A DNA stretch of 64,000 nucleotides from Chloroflexota bacterium. GTDB lineage: Bacteria; Chloroflexota; Anaerolineae; Promineifilales; Promineifilaceae. The notes below the pieces were generated by a model. It had not been told where the DNA came from. It saw only the letters and a list, made by a program, of their open reading frames with translations, and searched no databases. The stretch is taken from assembly GCA_017993775.1 (NCBI GenBank), contig JAGOMA010000007.1, forward strand, positions 118,857-182,856. Direction: 5' to 3'. The position numbers and the translations under genes were made by a program. Within the stretch, counting starts at the first letter, position 1, and every line of letters starts with the position of its first letter. Shown piece by piece: positions 14,960-23,876 of this stretch.

Positions 14960-17362
14960 CTACTCGTAAGCCAGCACTTCGCGGATGGTCAGCCGGGCGG
15001 CATTGCGCGCCGGCCACATGCTGGCGACAACCGACAGCGCTACCACCACTGCCAGCCAGATCACAAATCCCCAGATGGTAAACGCCAGAGGCATTGTGGC
15101 ATTGATCATGGCCTCGCTGATGATTTTGAGCAGCAGATAGCTGATGGGAAACGAGAGCAATACGGCCGTCGCCCAACTAATCAGCCCAATAAGCACGCCC
15201 TCTACCACCACCGACTTGATAATTTCCAAATCGACCGCGCCAATGGCTCGCATCACGCCAATTTCGCGGGTGCGTTCCAGGACGTTCATGCCCATCGTGC
15301 CGGTGAGGCCGATGCTGCCGACGAAGGCTGTCAGCAAAGCCATCAGCACTAGAAAAGTAATTAAAATATTCATGGCCTGGGAAGTTTGTTTTTGGGTGAC
15401 CAATCCTGCCTCGATGTCGCTGACACGGAAACCGAGCGCCCGAAGGTGGGCATCCAGGTCGGTGCTGACCTGTTCCTGGCGTTCCAGTGTGGATTCGTCG
15501 GCTACGACGCGATAGGAGGCCGCCTGACTGGGGGAGCTGAGTATGTTGACGATGATATCGTAACTGGCATAGCCCAGCGTGTCGCCAAACATATCGGTGA
15601 AGCGGAAGATACCTACAACCGGCCATTCTTCGGCGCGCTGCCCCTGGATGCTGACGCGCACCATGTCGCCAGCTTTCAGGTCGGGCAGGGCGCTCCATAT
15701 CGAATCGGAGAGGACCAGTGCTTTGCCTTCGTCGGGGAGGAGCCAACGGCCGTCTAACATATCCGGTTTTAGCAGTTTCGTGGTGGGCGGCGGTGCTACA
15801 AGCTGCACATTTTCCAGCACGTTGTCTTGGGCGTCTAAAATTTCCGCGCTGGCTCCCGACCAGCCTTCCACATACTGCACGCCCGACACCTGGAGCGCGG
15901 CGTGTTCTACTTCGGCGAGGCGATAAGGCTGCTCAAACGTCACCATCACATCGGCCATGAAGTGCTGGGCCAACTGCGCCCGGAAATGATTGAGCGAGAT
16001 GCGCACATTAAATACGGCGATAAAAATCGCGCCGGCCATCGTCAGGGTGAAAAGGGTGAGGGCCAGCCGCCCTTTACGGCGGAAGGTGTTGCGAATGGAA
16101 AGGATTAACGGCCGTTCCACTCCCTTTAACCGCGCGCCCAAACGTTCCAGCCAGACGGCCGTTGCCCCCTGCTCGCTCAAACCATCATGACTGATCGCCC
16201 GACGCACTGTCGTCTTGGCGCCCCGATTCACCGGAAAAATACCCGCCGCCAGCGGCACCAACAGCGCCACCACCACCTGCAGCGCCACCGCCGACGGCAC
16301 AACCCGAAACCCTTGCAGCCCGGCGCTCATAAAATTAGCGATAAACTGCGCCAGCCCATACCCGGCCACCACACCCGCTGGCACTGCAATCGCCAGGGCA
16401 ATGAGGCCGTAAGCCAGAATCAACAAAATGTACATGCCAGAAATCTGGAAACTGCGTGCGCCCACCAGTTTCATCACCCCAATCTGGCGCAAATGCTGGG
16501 CCAACAAAGCGTTCAGGGTGTTGACGATGAGCGAACTGCTGAGCAGCAAGATCAGCACGCCCAGTGCGCCCAACACCCCCAACATTGCCAGCGCCAGATA
16601 AGCCAGCGGGTGTTCGTTGGTTTTGCTGATTTGGGTGCGGTAAACCTGACGGCCGCTTTTTTCAATTTTGGCCTGCACACTGTCGGCGACAGCTTGAATG
16701 GCCGTTTCGTCATCGGCAAGGTCGCTCACGCGCACATAGAGCCGGTTGTAGCCGTCTGTTCCGCCCAGCCAGGGCATGGAATCCAGCGTGACATACGCCT
16801 TGGGCGGCGACATAAAATCACCAGCCGCCGATTGATCGCCCACCAGCCCGACCACCGACAGGTTCCGCGTTTCCCCGCTGGCCAGTTGGATGTGGGCTAG
16901 ATCGCCCACCTGCAAGCCGGTGTCGTTCATAATATCCTGCCGCACCAGCATCTGGTGATCGCCTGGTTGGGCGTCGCCGTCGATGGCTTGCAGCAAATTG
17001 ATTTGCGAAGCGGCAAAATCATCGTTGCCGACAATCTGGAGGTTTTGCCAGGTCTCGCCATTGCGGCTGACGCGCACGGTCATCACGCTGCGCCCTTCAG
17101 CGTCGGCTACGCCGGGCATGCGGGCCACCGAATGAACGAAATCTTCGCCGAAGCTGTCGGTGATGATCTCGATATTGGCCGGCTGCGCCTGGGCATAACT
17201 GATGTTGATGTCTTCCGAGAAGATGACGTAGGTGGCGGCAATCGTGCCGATGGCAAACACGCCCACGGCGATGGAAGCCACGACCAACAGCGTGCGCGTT
17301 TTGCTGGCCCATAAATCGGCGATTACTTTGCGCCAGCGGGGTCTTAAGGGGTTTGGTTTCAT
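14960..17362 (-). CDS. FtsX-type ABC transporter permease
   Basis: An 800-residue protein with the two-times FtsX layout: a membrane helix near the start (about 18-40), a large extracellular domain, three helices at about 255-375, a second helix and extracellular domain (about 430-660), and three final helices ending VASMWPARNAARLTIREVLAYE. It is the membrane partner of the double ATPase encoded immediately upstream, whose 3' end overlaps it by four bases (ATGA). Families of this kind move lipoproteins or lipids or act as mechanotransmitters (MacB/LolE-like). No outer-membrane partner is nearby. Confidence 0.9.
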   Translation of the reverse strand: MKPNPLRPRWRKVIADLWASKTRTLLVVASIAVGVFAIGTIAATYVIFSEDINISYAQAQPANIEIITDSFGEDFVHSVARMPGVADAEGRSVMTVRVSRNGETWQNLQIVGNDDFAASQINLLQAIDGDAQPGDHQMLVRQDIMNDTGLQVGDLAHIQLASGETRNLSVVGLVGDQSAAGDFMSPPKAYVTLDSMPWLGGTDGYNRLYVRVSDLADDETAIQAVADSVQAKIEKSGRQVYRTQISKTNEHPLAYLALAMLGVLGALGVLILLLSSSLIVNTLNALLAQHLRQIGVMKLVGARSFQISGMYILLILAYGLIALAIAVPAGVVAGYGLAQFIANFMSAGLQGFRVVPSAVALQVVVALLVPLAAGIFPVNRGAKTTVRRAISHDGLSEQGATAVWLERLGARLKGVERPLILSIRNTFRRKGRLALTLFTLTMAGAIFIAVFNVRISLNHFRAQLAQHFMADVMVTFEQPYRLAEVEHAALQVSGVQYVEGWSGASAEILDAQDNVLENVQLVAPPPTTKLLKPDMLDGRWLLPDEGKALVLSDSIWSALPDLKAGDMVRVSIQGQRAEEWPVVGIFRFTDMFGDTLGYASYDIIVNILSSPSQAASYRVVADESTLERQEQVSTDLDAHLRALGFRVSDIEAGLVTQKQTSQAMNILITFLVLMALLTAFVGSIGLTGTMGMNVLERTREIGVMRAIGAVDLEIIKSVVVEGVLIGLISWATAVLLSFPISYLLLKIISEAMINATMPLAFTIWGFVIWLAVVVALSVVASMWPARNAARLTIREVLAYE

Positions 17363-18957
17363 GGCTGCACCAGTGGCGTGGGGAGTGTGTACGGCCGTTC
17401 CTCAAGCCGCGGCGCAGTCTGGCCAGCAACAAGATCGACAATCCGGCCATCCACAATGTGGATGGTTTTGTCCGTGCGGCTGGTTAACGACGGATCATGG
17501 GTGACAATGAGGATGGTTTTGCCGCGCGCGGCCAATTCCTGAAAAACGTCAATAACCACATCCGCCGCGCGCGAGTCCAGATTACCTGTCGGTTCGTCGG
17601 CGACGATGATGGGCGGGTCGGTGGCCAGGGCGCGGGCGATGGCCGCGCTTTGCTGCTGGCCGTTGGAAACCGAAGCGGGCAGCGCGTGGGCGTGGTCGGC
17701 CAGGCCAACCATGGTCAGGAGTTCCAGCGCGCGTGACGGCCGTTCCTGAGCCGGAAATACGCGGCAGTAATCCATCGGCAGCATGGTGTTTTCCAACAGC
17801 GTCAGCGTGGGCAGCAGTTGGAAAAACTGGAAAACGATGCCCACATTGCGCCCGCGCCACAGCGCGCGCTGGCTCTCGCTCATTTTGTAAATATCCTGCC
17901 CGCCGATGCACACCTGGCCAGAAGTGGGATGGTCGATGCCGGTGAGCATATTCAGCAGGGTTGATTTGCCGCTGCCCGATTTGCCGACAATAGAAACAAA
18001 CTGGCCGTAGTGCAGCTCCAGATCGATGTCTTTGAGGGCGGTAAATTTACCGGCGGCGTTTTCGTAGGTTTTTACCACGCGGCGCAGGTGGATGGCGGGT
18101 TGGTTCGCGGAGTTGATGGGTTGGTTGGTTTGTTGGTTGGCAGGCAAATGGATGTGGGGATGGGGAACGGCCGTGTCCCTTTCTCCCCCTGCGGCCTCAT
18201 CCACCAACCGCCCATCGGCGATGTGGACACGGCGCGAGAAACGCGCGGCCAGATTCTGGTCGTGGGTGACCATGACAACGGTTTTCCCCTGAGCCACCAG
18301 CCGCGCAAAAATCTGAAAAATCGTCTCAGCGGTCACTGTGTCCAGGTTGCCGGTCGGCTCGTCGGCGACGATGAGCGGAGGGTCGTTGACCAAAGCGCGG
18401 GCGATGGCTACGCGCTGCTTTTGCCCGCCGGAGATGTGGGCCGGCAGTTTGTAGGCGTGCTCGCGTAGTTCGACAATTTCCAGCAGTTCCAGGGCACGTT
18501 CTTTGCTGATGGCCGGTTGGTAGACGCCGGCAAAATCCTGCGGCAGCATGATGTTGTTGACCAGATCCAGGCTGGGCAGCAGCTCAAACGATTGGTAGAC
18601 AATGCCCAGGTTGTGGCCGCGCCACAGGGCGAGCGCGTTTTCGTCCAGGTCGTTGAGGGTAAGGAAGGGGGAACGGCCGTTTGCGCTGACCTGTTCTGGC
18701 GCATAAAACTGCACTTCACCGCTAGTAACCTCGCTGACGCCAGAGATCATATTCAGCAGGGTGGTTTTGCCTGCGCCCGATTTGCCAATGACGCCCAGAA
18801 ACTCGCCGGGATAAACTTCCAGGTTGATGTCGCTGAGAGCAGTAAAATGGCCGGAGCCGGTGGTATATATTTTGCCCACATCCTGTAGACGGATAATGGG
18901 TTCGTTGGATGGCGTGGCTACGGCCGTTTGCCGTTTGCCTGCCTGCCGTACATTCAT
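17359..18957 (-). CDS. Fused double ATPase of an FtsX-type ABC transporter
   Basis: A 532-residue protein with two LolD-type ATPase domains in tandem. Domain 1: Walker [10 protein letters not shown] (about 57-65), signature ISGGQKQR, Walker [13 protein letters not shown]. Domain 2: Walker [10 protein letters not shown] (about 318-326), signature VSNGQQQS (degenerate), Walker [13 protein letters not shown]. MacB-type ATPases are normally single domains that dimerise; here both halves are in one chain. The linker around residues 268-288 ([14 protein letters not shown]) is encoded by the GGTTGGTT word repeat (18113-18147), suggesting that two adjacent genes were joined across a repeat-filled spacer. 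Confidence 0.9.
   Translation of the reverse strand: MNVRQAGKRQTAVATPSNEPIIRLQDVGKIYTTGSGHFTALSDINLEVYPGEFLGVIGKSGAGKTTLLNMISGVSEVTSGEVQFYAPEQVSANGRSPFLTLNDLDENALALWRGHNLGIVYQSFELLPSLDLVNNIMLPQDFAGVYQPAISKERALELLEIVELREHAYKLPAHISGGQKQRVAIARALVNDPPLIVADEPTGNLDTVTAETIFQIFARLVAQGKTVVMVTHDQNLAARFSRRVHIADGRLVDEAAGGERDTAVPHPHIHLPANQQTNQPINSANQPAIHLRRVVKTYENAAGKFTALKDIDLELHYGQFVSIVGKSGSGKSTLLNMLTGIDHPTSGQVCIGGQDIYKMSESQRALWRGRNVGIVFQFFQLLPTLTLLENTMLPMDYCRVFPAQERPSRALELLTMVGLADHAHALPASVSNGQQQSAAIARALATDPPIIVADEPTGNLDSRAADVVIDVFQELAARGKTILIVTHDPSLTSRTDKTIHIVDGRIVDLVAGQTAPRLEERPYTLPTPLVQP
18113..18147. repeat. GGTTGGTT word repeat inside the double ATPase gene
   Basis: GATGGGTTGGTTGGTTTGTT and following bases match the repeat that elsewhere sits between genes (3044-3127, 60482-60553). 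On the coding strand it reads as AACCAACC and encodes the Asn/Gln/Thr/Pro-rich linker. Confidence 0.8.
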
Positions 18958-19181
18958 AAGATATTTGCCTCATCGGTGATGAAATCTAGCCTAGTTGTAT
19001 CACCGTTCACATTTTAACGGTTGCCAACCAGGAAAGGCAGATGACCTTGGTCAGGAAGCGTTAATGATGGGGGCACGGCCGTGTATCGGTGGTACACTTT
19101 GGCCGCAGGTCGGGAGCAGCACCGGGCCTCAAGCGCCCAAACCACAATTAGTTTAGAACCATGACAAAGGATAAAACACCC

Positions 19182-20087
19182 ATGGAAAAACGCACATTAG
19201 GAAAAACCAACCTGGAAATCAGCCGCCTGGGCCTGGGCCTGTCGGAACTTGGCTATCGCCTGACGCTGGCCGAAGAAGCGCAGGCCTCGCAAGTATTAAA
19301 CAGCGCCCTGGACGCCGGGATCAATTTTCTGGACACCAGCGCCTGTTACAACATCAGCGAAGAGTTGATTGGGCGCACGGTGGCGCATCGCCGCGATGAA
19401 TTTGTGCTGGCGACAAAATGCGGCCATGTGGCGGGCGGCTACCAGGGCCACGATTGGACCGCTCAAACCATCACCGACAGCATTGAGCGCAGCCTGAAAC
19501 GCCTGAAAACCGATCGCCTGGACCTGGTGCAACTGCATTCGTGCGGCGTGAGTGTTCTGGAAAAGGGGGAAGCGATTGAGGCGCTGCTGGCGGCGCAAAA
19601 GGCGGGCAAAACGCGCTTTGTCGGCTACAGCGGCGACAACGAAGCGGCGTGGTGGGCGGTGAACAGCGGCCTTTTCGACACGCTGCAAACCAGTTATAAC
19701 CTGGTCGAACAGCAGGCGCGCCGGGAACTATTCCCCGCTGCCCAGGCGCAGAATATGGGCATCATCATCAAACGGCCGATTGCCAATGCTGCCTGGGGCG
19801 CGGAATCCAGTCCCAGCGGGTACGCCGACGAGTATTTCCACCGCGCCCAGCAAATGCTGGCTGCCGGTCCCATCGCTGACGCGCCGGAAAACCGCATTTT
19901 GCTGGCCCTGGGTTTTGCCCTGGCCCACGAAGCGGTCGACACGGCCATTGTGGGCACGCACAACCCGCGCCATCTGGCGGCCAATATTGCGCTGGCGACC
20001 TCGTCGCTGCCCATTGCAGCGGAAGCGGTCACGGCGTTGTACGGCCGTTTCGACCAAATTGAGCAAAATTGGCGGCAGTTGACGTGA
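19182..20087 (+). CDS. Aldo/keto reductase
   Basis: A 301-residue NAD(P)H-dependent oxidoreductase with a TIM-barrel fold. The catalytic tetrad can be seen: Asp and Tyr in NFLDTSACYN (about 46-55), Lys in LATKCGH (about 77-83), His in LVQLHSC (about 114-120). The C-terminal AIVGTHNPRHLAANIA is the cofactor-phosphate loop. The ATG at 19182 is preferred because AAAGGA precedes it at proper spacing; the upstream ATG at 19161 is an alternative. Substrate unknown; family members reduce aldehydes and sugars. Confidence 0.9.
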   Translation: MEKRTLGKTNLEISRLGLGLSELGYRLTLAEEAQASQVLNSALDAGINFLDTSACYNISEELIGRTVAHRRDEFVLATKCGHVAGGYQGHDWTAQTITDSIERSLKRLKTDRLDLVQLHSCGVSVLEKGEAIEALLAAQKAGKTRFVGYSGDNEAAWWAVNSGLFDTLQTSYNLVEQQARRELFPAAQAQNMGIIIKRPIANAAWGAESSPSGYADEYFHRAQQMLAAGPIADAPENRILLALGFALAHEAVDTAIVGTHNPRHLAANIALATSSLPIAAEAVTALYGRFDQIEQNWRQLT

Positions 20088-20095
20088 AAGAGGGA

Positions 20096-20163
20096 GATTG
20101 GAGATTTACGATTTGCGATTGAAGAGTGCGTCAATCGCCAATCTTCGGTCTCCAATCTCCTGA
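20096..20163. repeat. Inverted GGAGATTGGAGAT / CAATCTTCGGTCTCCAATCTCC word repeat
   Basis: GGGAGATTGGAGATTTACGA is mirrored by GGTCTCCAATCTCC between two converging genes. Similar strings are at 36121-36182, 48838-48895, 54131-54213 and 30395-30445. Confidence 0.7.
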
Positions 20164-20167
20164 AGTC

Positions 20168-21541
20168 TTACAGGCGTTTGTGCAGGCGGGAGGTGCGCAG
20201 CCAGAGGATACGGCCGTTCTCATCGCGCAAAAATTCCAGTTTGTCGCCTGTCAGGGGCGGGTCCAGGGCGATAACGCGATCCGGCTGGTAAAAAGCCAGA
20301 CGGGACGGCGGCGGCGCAGGTTCCAGCGGCGAGTCTTTATCGGGGAAGCCAGCTTTGGGGACAATTTGCAGCAGGAGACGGCCGTTACTCACCACCAGTT
20401 CCAGGTCAGACATATACGCCTCATACCAACCGGCATATTCCGCCAGGCTGCTTTCCGGCATGGCCAGATGCGGCGTCTCTGGCGCAGCCAGACCCAGGTA
20501 ATGAGCCAGCACCCAATCGGTAACTGCCTCGTTGAGCTTGCGGCCGCGGTTGGCATTGGTGAGGCAGGTAAAGGCAAAATGGCGCGCTGGGGCCACCATA
20601 AAGGCCGACAATTGCCCATGGGTAGCGCCGCCGTGGGAAACCAGGCGCGTGCCGGCCACATCGTTGAGAAACCAGCTCAGGCCCATCTGGCGATCCAGGT
20701 TGGCGCTGACCTGCGGGGTTTGCATGGAACGCATGGTTTCCGGTGACAGCAGGCGCGGGCCGTCTTCGGTCGTCCCATCGCCAAGGTGGAAGCGGGCGTA
20801 GCGCAGTTGGTCGCCTACGGTGGAGGTGACGCCACCGGCGCTGTGCGCGGAACGGGCCAGCGCCCAGGGGCGCAGCACTTTGACGGCTTCGTTGGCATCG
20901 TCGTAGGTGTGCCCGGCGACGACGCGGTGGGTGATGGCGTCGTGGGCAAAGAAGCAGCTTTGGGTCATGCCCAGGGGGTCGAGAACGAGGGCTTGCACGG
21001 CCGTTTCGTAATCCTGCCCGGTCACCGCTTCAATGACGCGCCCGGCGAGGCTGAAACCGGCGTTGTTGTAGGACCACATAGTCCCCAGCGGCACGACCTG
21101 TGGTAAATCGACCAGTTGGGCGACATAGCGGGCCAGGGCATCGTCGCCGAGACCGGTGTCTTTAAAGAAATCGCCGGCCCAACCGCCAGTGTGGGTGAGC
21201 AGATGGCGGGTGGTAACGTGAACGGCCGTGTCCTCATCGGCCAGCTGCAAATCCGGCACATAAGCGCGCACGGGAGCGTCCAGGTCCAGTTTGCCCTGCT
21301 CGACGAGGCGGAGAACGGCCGTGGTGGTGATGGTTTTGGTGGTGGAGCCGATCTGGAACAGCGTGTTCTCATCCACCGGCAGGGGGTTTTCGATGTTGGT
21401 CACGCCAAAACCGGCCATGTAGGCCTGGCCCTCATGCCAAATGCCCACGGCGACGCCGGGGACATGCCAATGCTCCATTTCGGCCTGAATTACTTCGGCC
21501 AACTGCTGAAATAACGTGTTGGGGGAAGGGTTTGTGTTCAT
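20168..21541 (-). CDS. Serine hydrolase, beta-lactamase class C family
   Basis: A 457-residue protein of the penicillin-binding/beta-lactamase C superfamily. The nucleophile motif SxxK is STTK (about 66-69), the second motif YNN in MWSYNNAGFSLAG (about 153-165), and the third HGG in VSHGGATHGQ (about 299-308). A C-terminal beta domain of about 110 residues follows. No clear signal peptide is visible, so a cytoplasmic location or non-classical export must be considered. Family activities include esterase, D-aminopeptidase and beta-lactamase; the choice cannot be made here. Confidence 0.88.
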   Translation of the reverse strand: MNTNPSPNTLFQQLAEVIQAEMEHWHVPGVAVGIWHEGQAYMAGFGVTNIENPLPVDENTLFQIGSTTKTITTTAVLRLVEQGKLDLDAPVRAYVPDLQLADEDTAVHVTTRHLLTHTGGWAGDFFKDTGLGDDALARYVAQLVDLPQVVPLGTMWSYNNAGFSLAGRVIEAVTGQDYETAVQALVLDPLGMTQSCFFAHDAITHRVVAGHTYDDANEAVKVLRPWALARSAHSAGGVTSTVGDQLRYARFHLGDGTTEDGPRLLSPETMRSMQTPQVSANLDRQMGLSWFLNDVAGTRLVSHGGATHGQLSAFMVAPARHFAFTCLTNANRGRKLNEAVTDWVLAHYLGLAAPETPHLAMPESSLAEYAGWYEAYMSDLELVVSNGRLLLQIVPKAGFPDKDSPLEPAPPPSRLAFYQPDRVIALDPPLTGDKLEFLRDENGRILWLRTSRLHKRL

Positions 21542-21778
21542 GGCTCATTCTTACCACAAACCCGCGCAAATCCCAATGATTCTGGAGGCGAAGCGGGTCG
21601 CAGATTTTATGCCCGTTCCTCCGCGAAAATCCACTGCAGCCACATTTTGCGCGCACTATTCCGAGGGCTACAAAATAGAGTGTTGCCGTCTTTTGCGGTA
21701 AAATGAGCGCAGCGAAAGGAATTAAAGGACACGGATTTTCACGGATTTACTCTGTGTCCTGCTTTTTTGGAGGATGAA

Positions 21779-22414
21779 ATGCAATTTGGATTGTTTGAAG
21801 ACCGACCCAATTATTATGCTTCGCTAGATGAATTGGTTGATGTGATGATGAAGATGAACGATGACCCGCTGGCGAATGCGGGCACCAATGTTGTCATCTG
21901 CCGAGGCAATCCGAAGGCCAAATTGATGATCATCGGGGAAGCGCCTGGCCCCCAGGAAGATAAAATCGGCAAGCCGTTTGTCGGGCGGGCAGGGCAATTG
22001 TTGGACCAGATTTTAGAGGCAGCCAGGTTTGATCCGGAGCAGGACGTGTTCATTAGCAATTCCGTTTTTCGGATGCCGCCTGGGGAGAACGGGGCGAATT
22101 TCCGCAAACCCACCACTGAAGAGATTGAGTTTTATAAGCCGTATTTGTTGGAGATCATTCGGCTGGTAGACCCGGCCATTATGCTGTTGACGGGCAACGT
22201 GGCCACACAGTCTTTGTTGGGATTAACCGGTATTACAAAATTGAGAGGGGAGTGGCGGGAATGGAACGGCCGTCTCGTCATGCCCATCTTCCATCCTTCC
22301 TACCTGCTCCGCAACCCGGTTCGCACGCCAGATGGCCCCAAAGCGCTGACCTGGAAAGACATGAAAGAGGTGCGTCGTCAGTTTGACGAACTGGCGAGAG
22401 CCAACAGCTTATGA
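21779..22414 (+). CDS. Uracil-DNA glycosylase-superfamily protein (type 4-like, cysteine-poor)
   Basis: A 211-residue protein with the type-4/5 UDG core: IIGEAPGPQEDKIGKPFVGR (about 47-66) carries the GEAPG motif, and IFHPSYLLRNP (about 174-184) is the HPS/A motif. Type-4 enzymes hold a [4Fe-4S] cluster with four cysteines, but the expected positions here read NAGTNVVIC, VFRMPP and EFYKPYL, leaving only one cysteine in reach, so the cluster is probably absent. I recall similar cyanobacterial homologues. GGAGG sits five bases before the ATG at 21779. The next gene overlaps it by four bases. Confidence 0.85.
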   Translation: MQFGLFEDRPNYYASLDELVDVMMKMNDDPLANAGTNVVICRGNPKAKLMIIGEAPGPQEDKIGKPFVGRAGQLLDQILEAARFDPEQDVFISNSVFRMPPGENGANFRKPTTEEIEFYKPYLLEIIRLVDPAIMLLTGNVATQSLLGLTGITKLRGEWREWNGRLVMPIFHPSYLLRNPVRTPDGPKALTWKDMKEVRRQFDELARANSL

Positions 22415-23145
22415 CCAACAACTATTCAGACAAAGCCGCCCTTCGTGGCGAACCGGGTTATGTGTGGCGCTCCGGACAAGAGCGGCGGCTGGCGATGATC
22501 CGCCAGTGGGTAGATTTGGAAAACGCGGTTATTTTGGACAACGGCTGCGGCCTGGGCACGTATTTGGAAGCATTTGCCGCGTATTCGCCGCATCGGTTTG
22601 GGCTGGAATTAGAGCATGATCGGGCACAGAAGGCGATGACCACGGCAACGGCCGTTGTCGAAGGCGTCGGCGAAACACTGCCCTTTGCCAACAACTCGTT
22701 CGATTTTGTGTTTAGCAACGAGGTGATTGAACATGTGGCCGACGATGCCACCTATGCGGCGGAGATGGTGCGGGTGGTAAGGGGAAACGGCCGTATCCTC
22801 CTCTTTTGCCCCAACCGCTGGTATCCGGTGGAGCAGCACGGCATCTACTGGCAAGGCGAATACAAATTTGGCAACAAACCGCTGGTGAATTACCTGCCGG
22901 ATGTGTGGCGCAACAAACTGGCCCCGCATGTGCGGGCATACACCAAAGGCGGCCTGATCAGGTTGTTTGATGGATTGGGGGTGACGGTGGTGTATCACGG
23001 CCGTATCTTTGGCGGCTACGACAACATCGAACATCGGCTGCCCAGGCTGGGCAAAAGCATCAAAAAAACCTTGTACGCCGCCGAAAAAACGCCCTTGGCC
23101 GTCTTGGGTTTATCTCATCTGCTCGTCTTGCAAAAGCACAAATAA
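22411..23145 (+). CDS. Class I SAM-dependent methyltransferase
   Basis: A 244-residue protein with the Methyltransf_11 core: motif I ILDNGCGLGTYLEAF (about 41-55), acidic ribose-binding ELEHDRA (about 66-72), SFDFVFSNEVIEHV (motif IV, about 93-106) and GRILLFCPN (motif VI region). The C-terminal 90 residues are rich in aromatic and basic residues, as in methyltransferases working on lipids or sugars. The start ATG overlaps the stop of the UDG-like gene (ATGA), so the two are co-translated, although no functional link is obvious. Confidence 0.88.
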   Translation: MTNNYSDKAALRGEPGYVWRSGQERRLAMIRQWVDLENAVILDNGCGLGTYLEAFAAYSPHRFGLELEHDRAQKAMTTATAVVEGVGETLPFANNSFDFVFSNEVIEHVADDATYAAEMVRVVRGNGRILLFCPNRWYPVEQHGIYWQGEYKFGNKPLVNYLPDVWRNKLAPHVRAYTKGGLIRLFDGLGVTVVYHGRIFGGYDNIEHRLPRLGKSIKKTLYAAEKTPLAVLGLSHLLVLQKHK

Positions 23146-23163
23146 TCCGCAGCAGTCCACGGA

Positions 23164-23856
23164 TCATGACTGGCGCTTCCTCTTTTGTCGCGTCTGGTAA
23201 AAAATGTCGTCCGGGTCTACGCCCTGCTCTAAAAGCGCCTGCCGTTTGGGCTTTAAAGCGCCAGTGGGGCAAACGCCCACACATTGGCCGCAAAAAACGC
23301 AGGTCGTGTCCATCATGCCATCGCCCATGAAGGTGCCGATGGTGGTGAAATAACCCCGATGATCAAAATTGAGCGCGAAGGCGAATTGGGCATCGTTGGC
23401 ACAAACCTGCACGCAGCGCCAGCAGTTGATGCACTGGTTATAGTCGCGCAGGTAGAAGGGGTTGTCGTCGTGGATGGGGGATTCACGAGGCACAGCGTCG
23501 GGGAAGCGGGCGGCGTCAGCGCCGTATTCGGCGATGAGCGCCAGGATTTCTGGCGCTTCGGCCAAATTGACGGTGGCGGCGAGCATTTCCAGAATGGTGC
23601 GACGGCCGTGTCGCACATTGTGGCTGTCTGTCTGCACCACCATGCCTTCAGCGCAGGCTGTGACACAGGCGGCAGCCTGGGTGCGCCCACCGGCCTCCAC
23701 CGAGCAAACGCGGCACAATCCATTGGCGGTGAGGTGTGGGTGGTAGCAGATAACCGGGATGTCGATGCCCAACTGCTGGGCTGCGTCGAGGATGGTGGTC
23801 TGGCGGGGAACGGTGATGGAACGGCCGTTAATCGTTAAAGTGACAGTTTCGCTCAT
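23164..23856 (-). CDS. HoxU/NuoG-N-like iron-sulfur subunit of diaphorase module 1
   Basis: A 230-residue ferredoxin-type electron-transfer protein. A [2Fe-2S] domain uses cysteines in [18 protein letters not shown] and AAACVTAC (about 36-70); two [4Fe-4S] sites are [11 protein letters not shown] (about 145-155) and [17 protein letters not shown] (about 188-204). The His-Cys cluster of true HoxU/NuoG (present in the 54755 gene) is missing here. The start is the ATG at 23856 with GAGGA upstream; longer frames run into the previous gene. It lies 20 bases after the NuoE-NuoF fusion and would pass electrons from NADH to an unknown partner, perhaps a formate dehydrogenase. Confidence 0.88.
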   Translation of the reverse strand: MSETVTLTINGRSITVPRQTTILDAAQQLGIDIPVICYHPHLTANGLCRVCSVEAGGRTQAAACVTACAEGMVVQTDSHNVRHGRRTILEMLAATVNLAEAPEILALIAEYGADAARFPDAVPRESPIHDDNPFYLRDYNQCINCWRCVQVCANDAQFAFALNFDHRGYFTTIGTFMGDGMMDTTCVFCGQCVGVCPTGALKPKRQALLEQGVDPDDIFYQTRQKRKRQS

Positions 23857-23876
23857 GGTTTGTCTATCCTCTTCCG

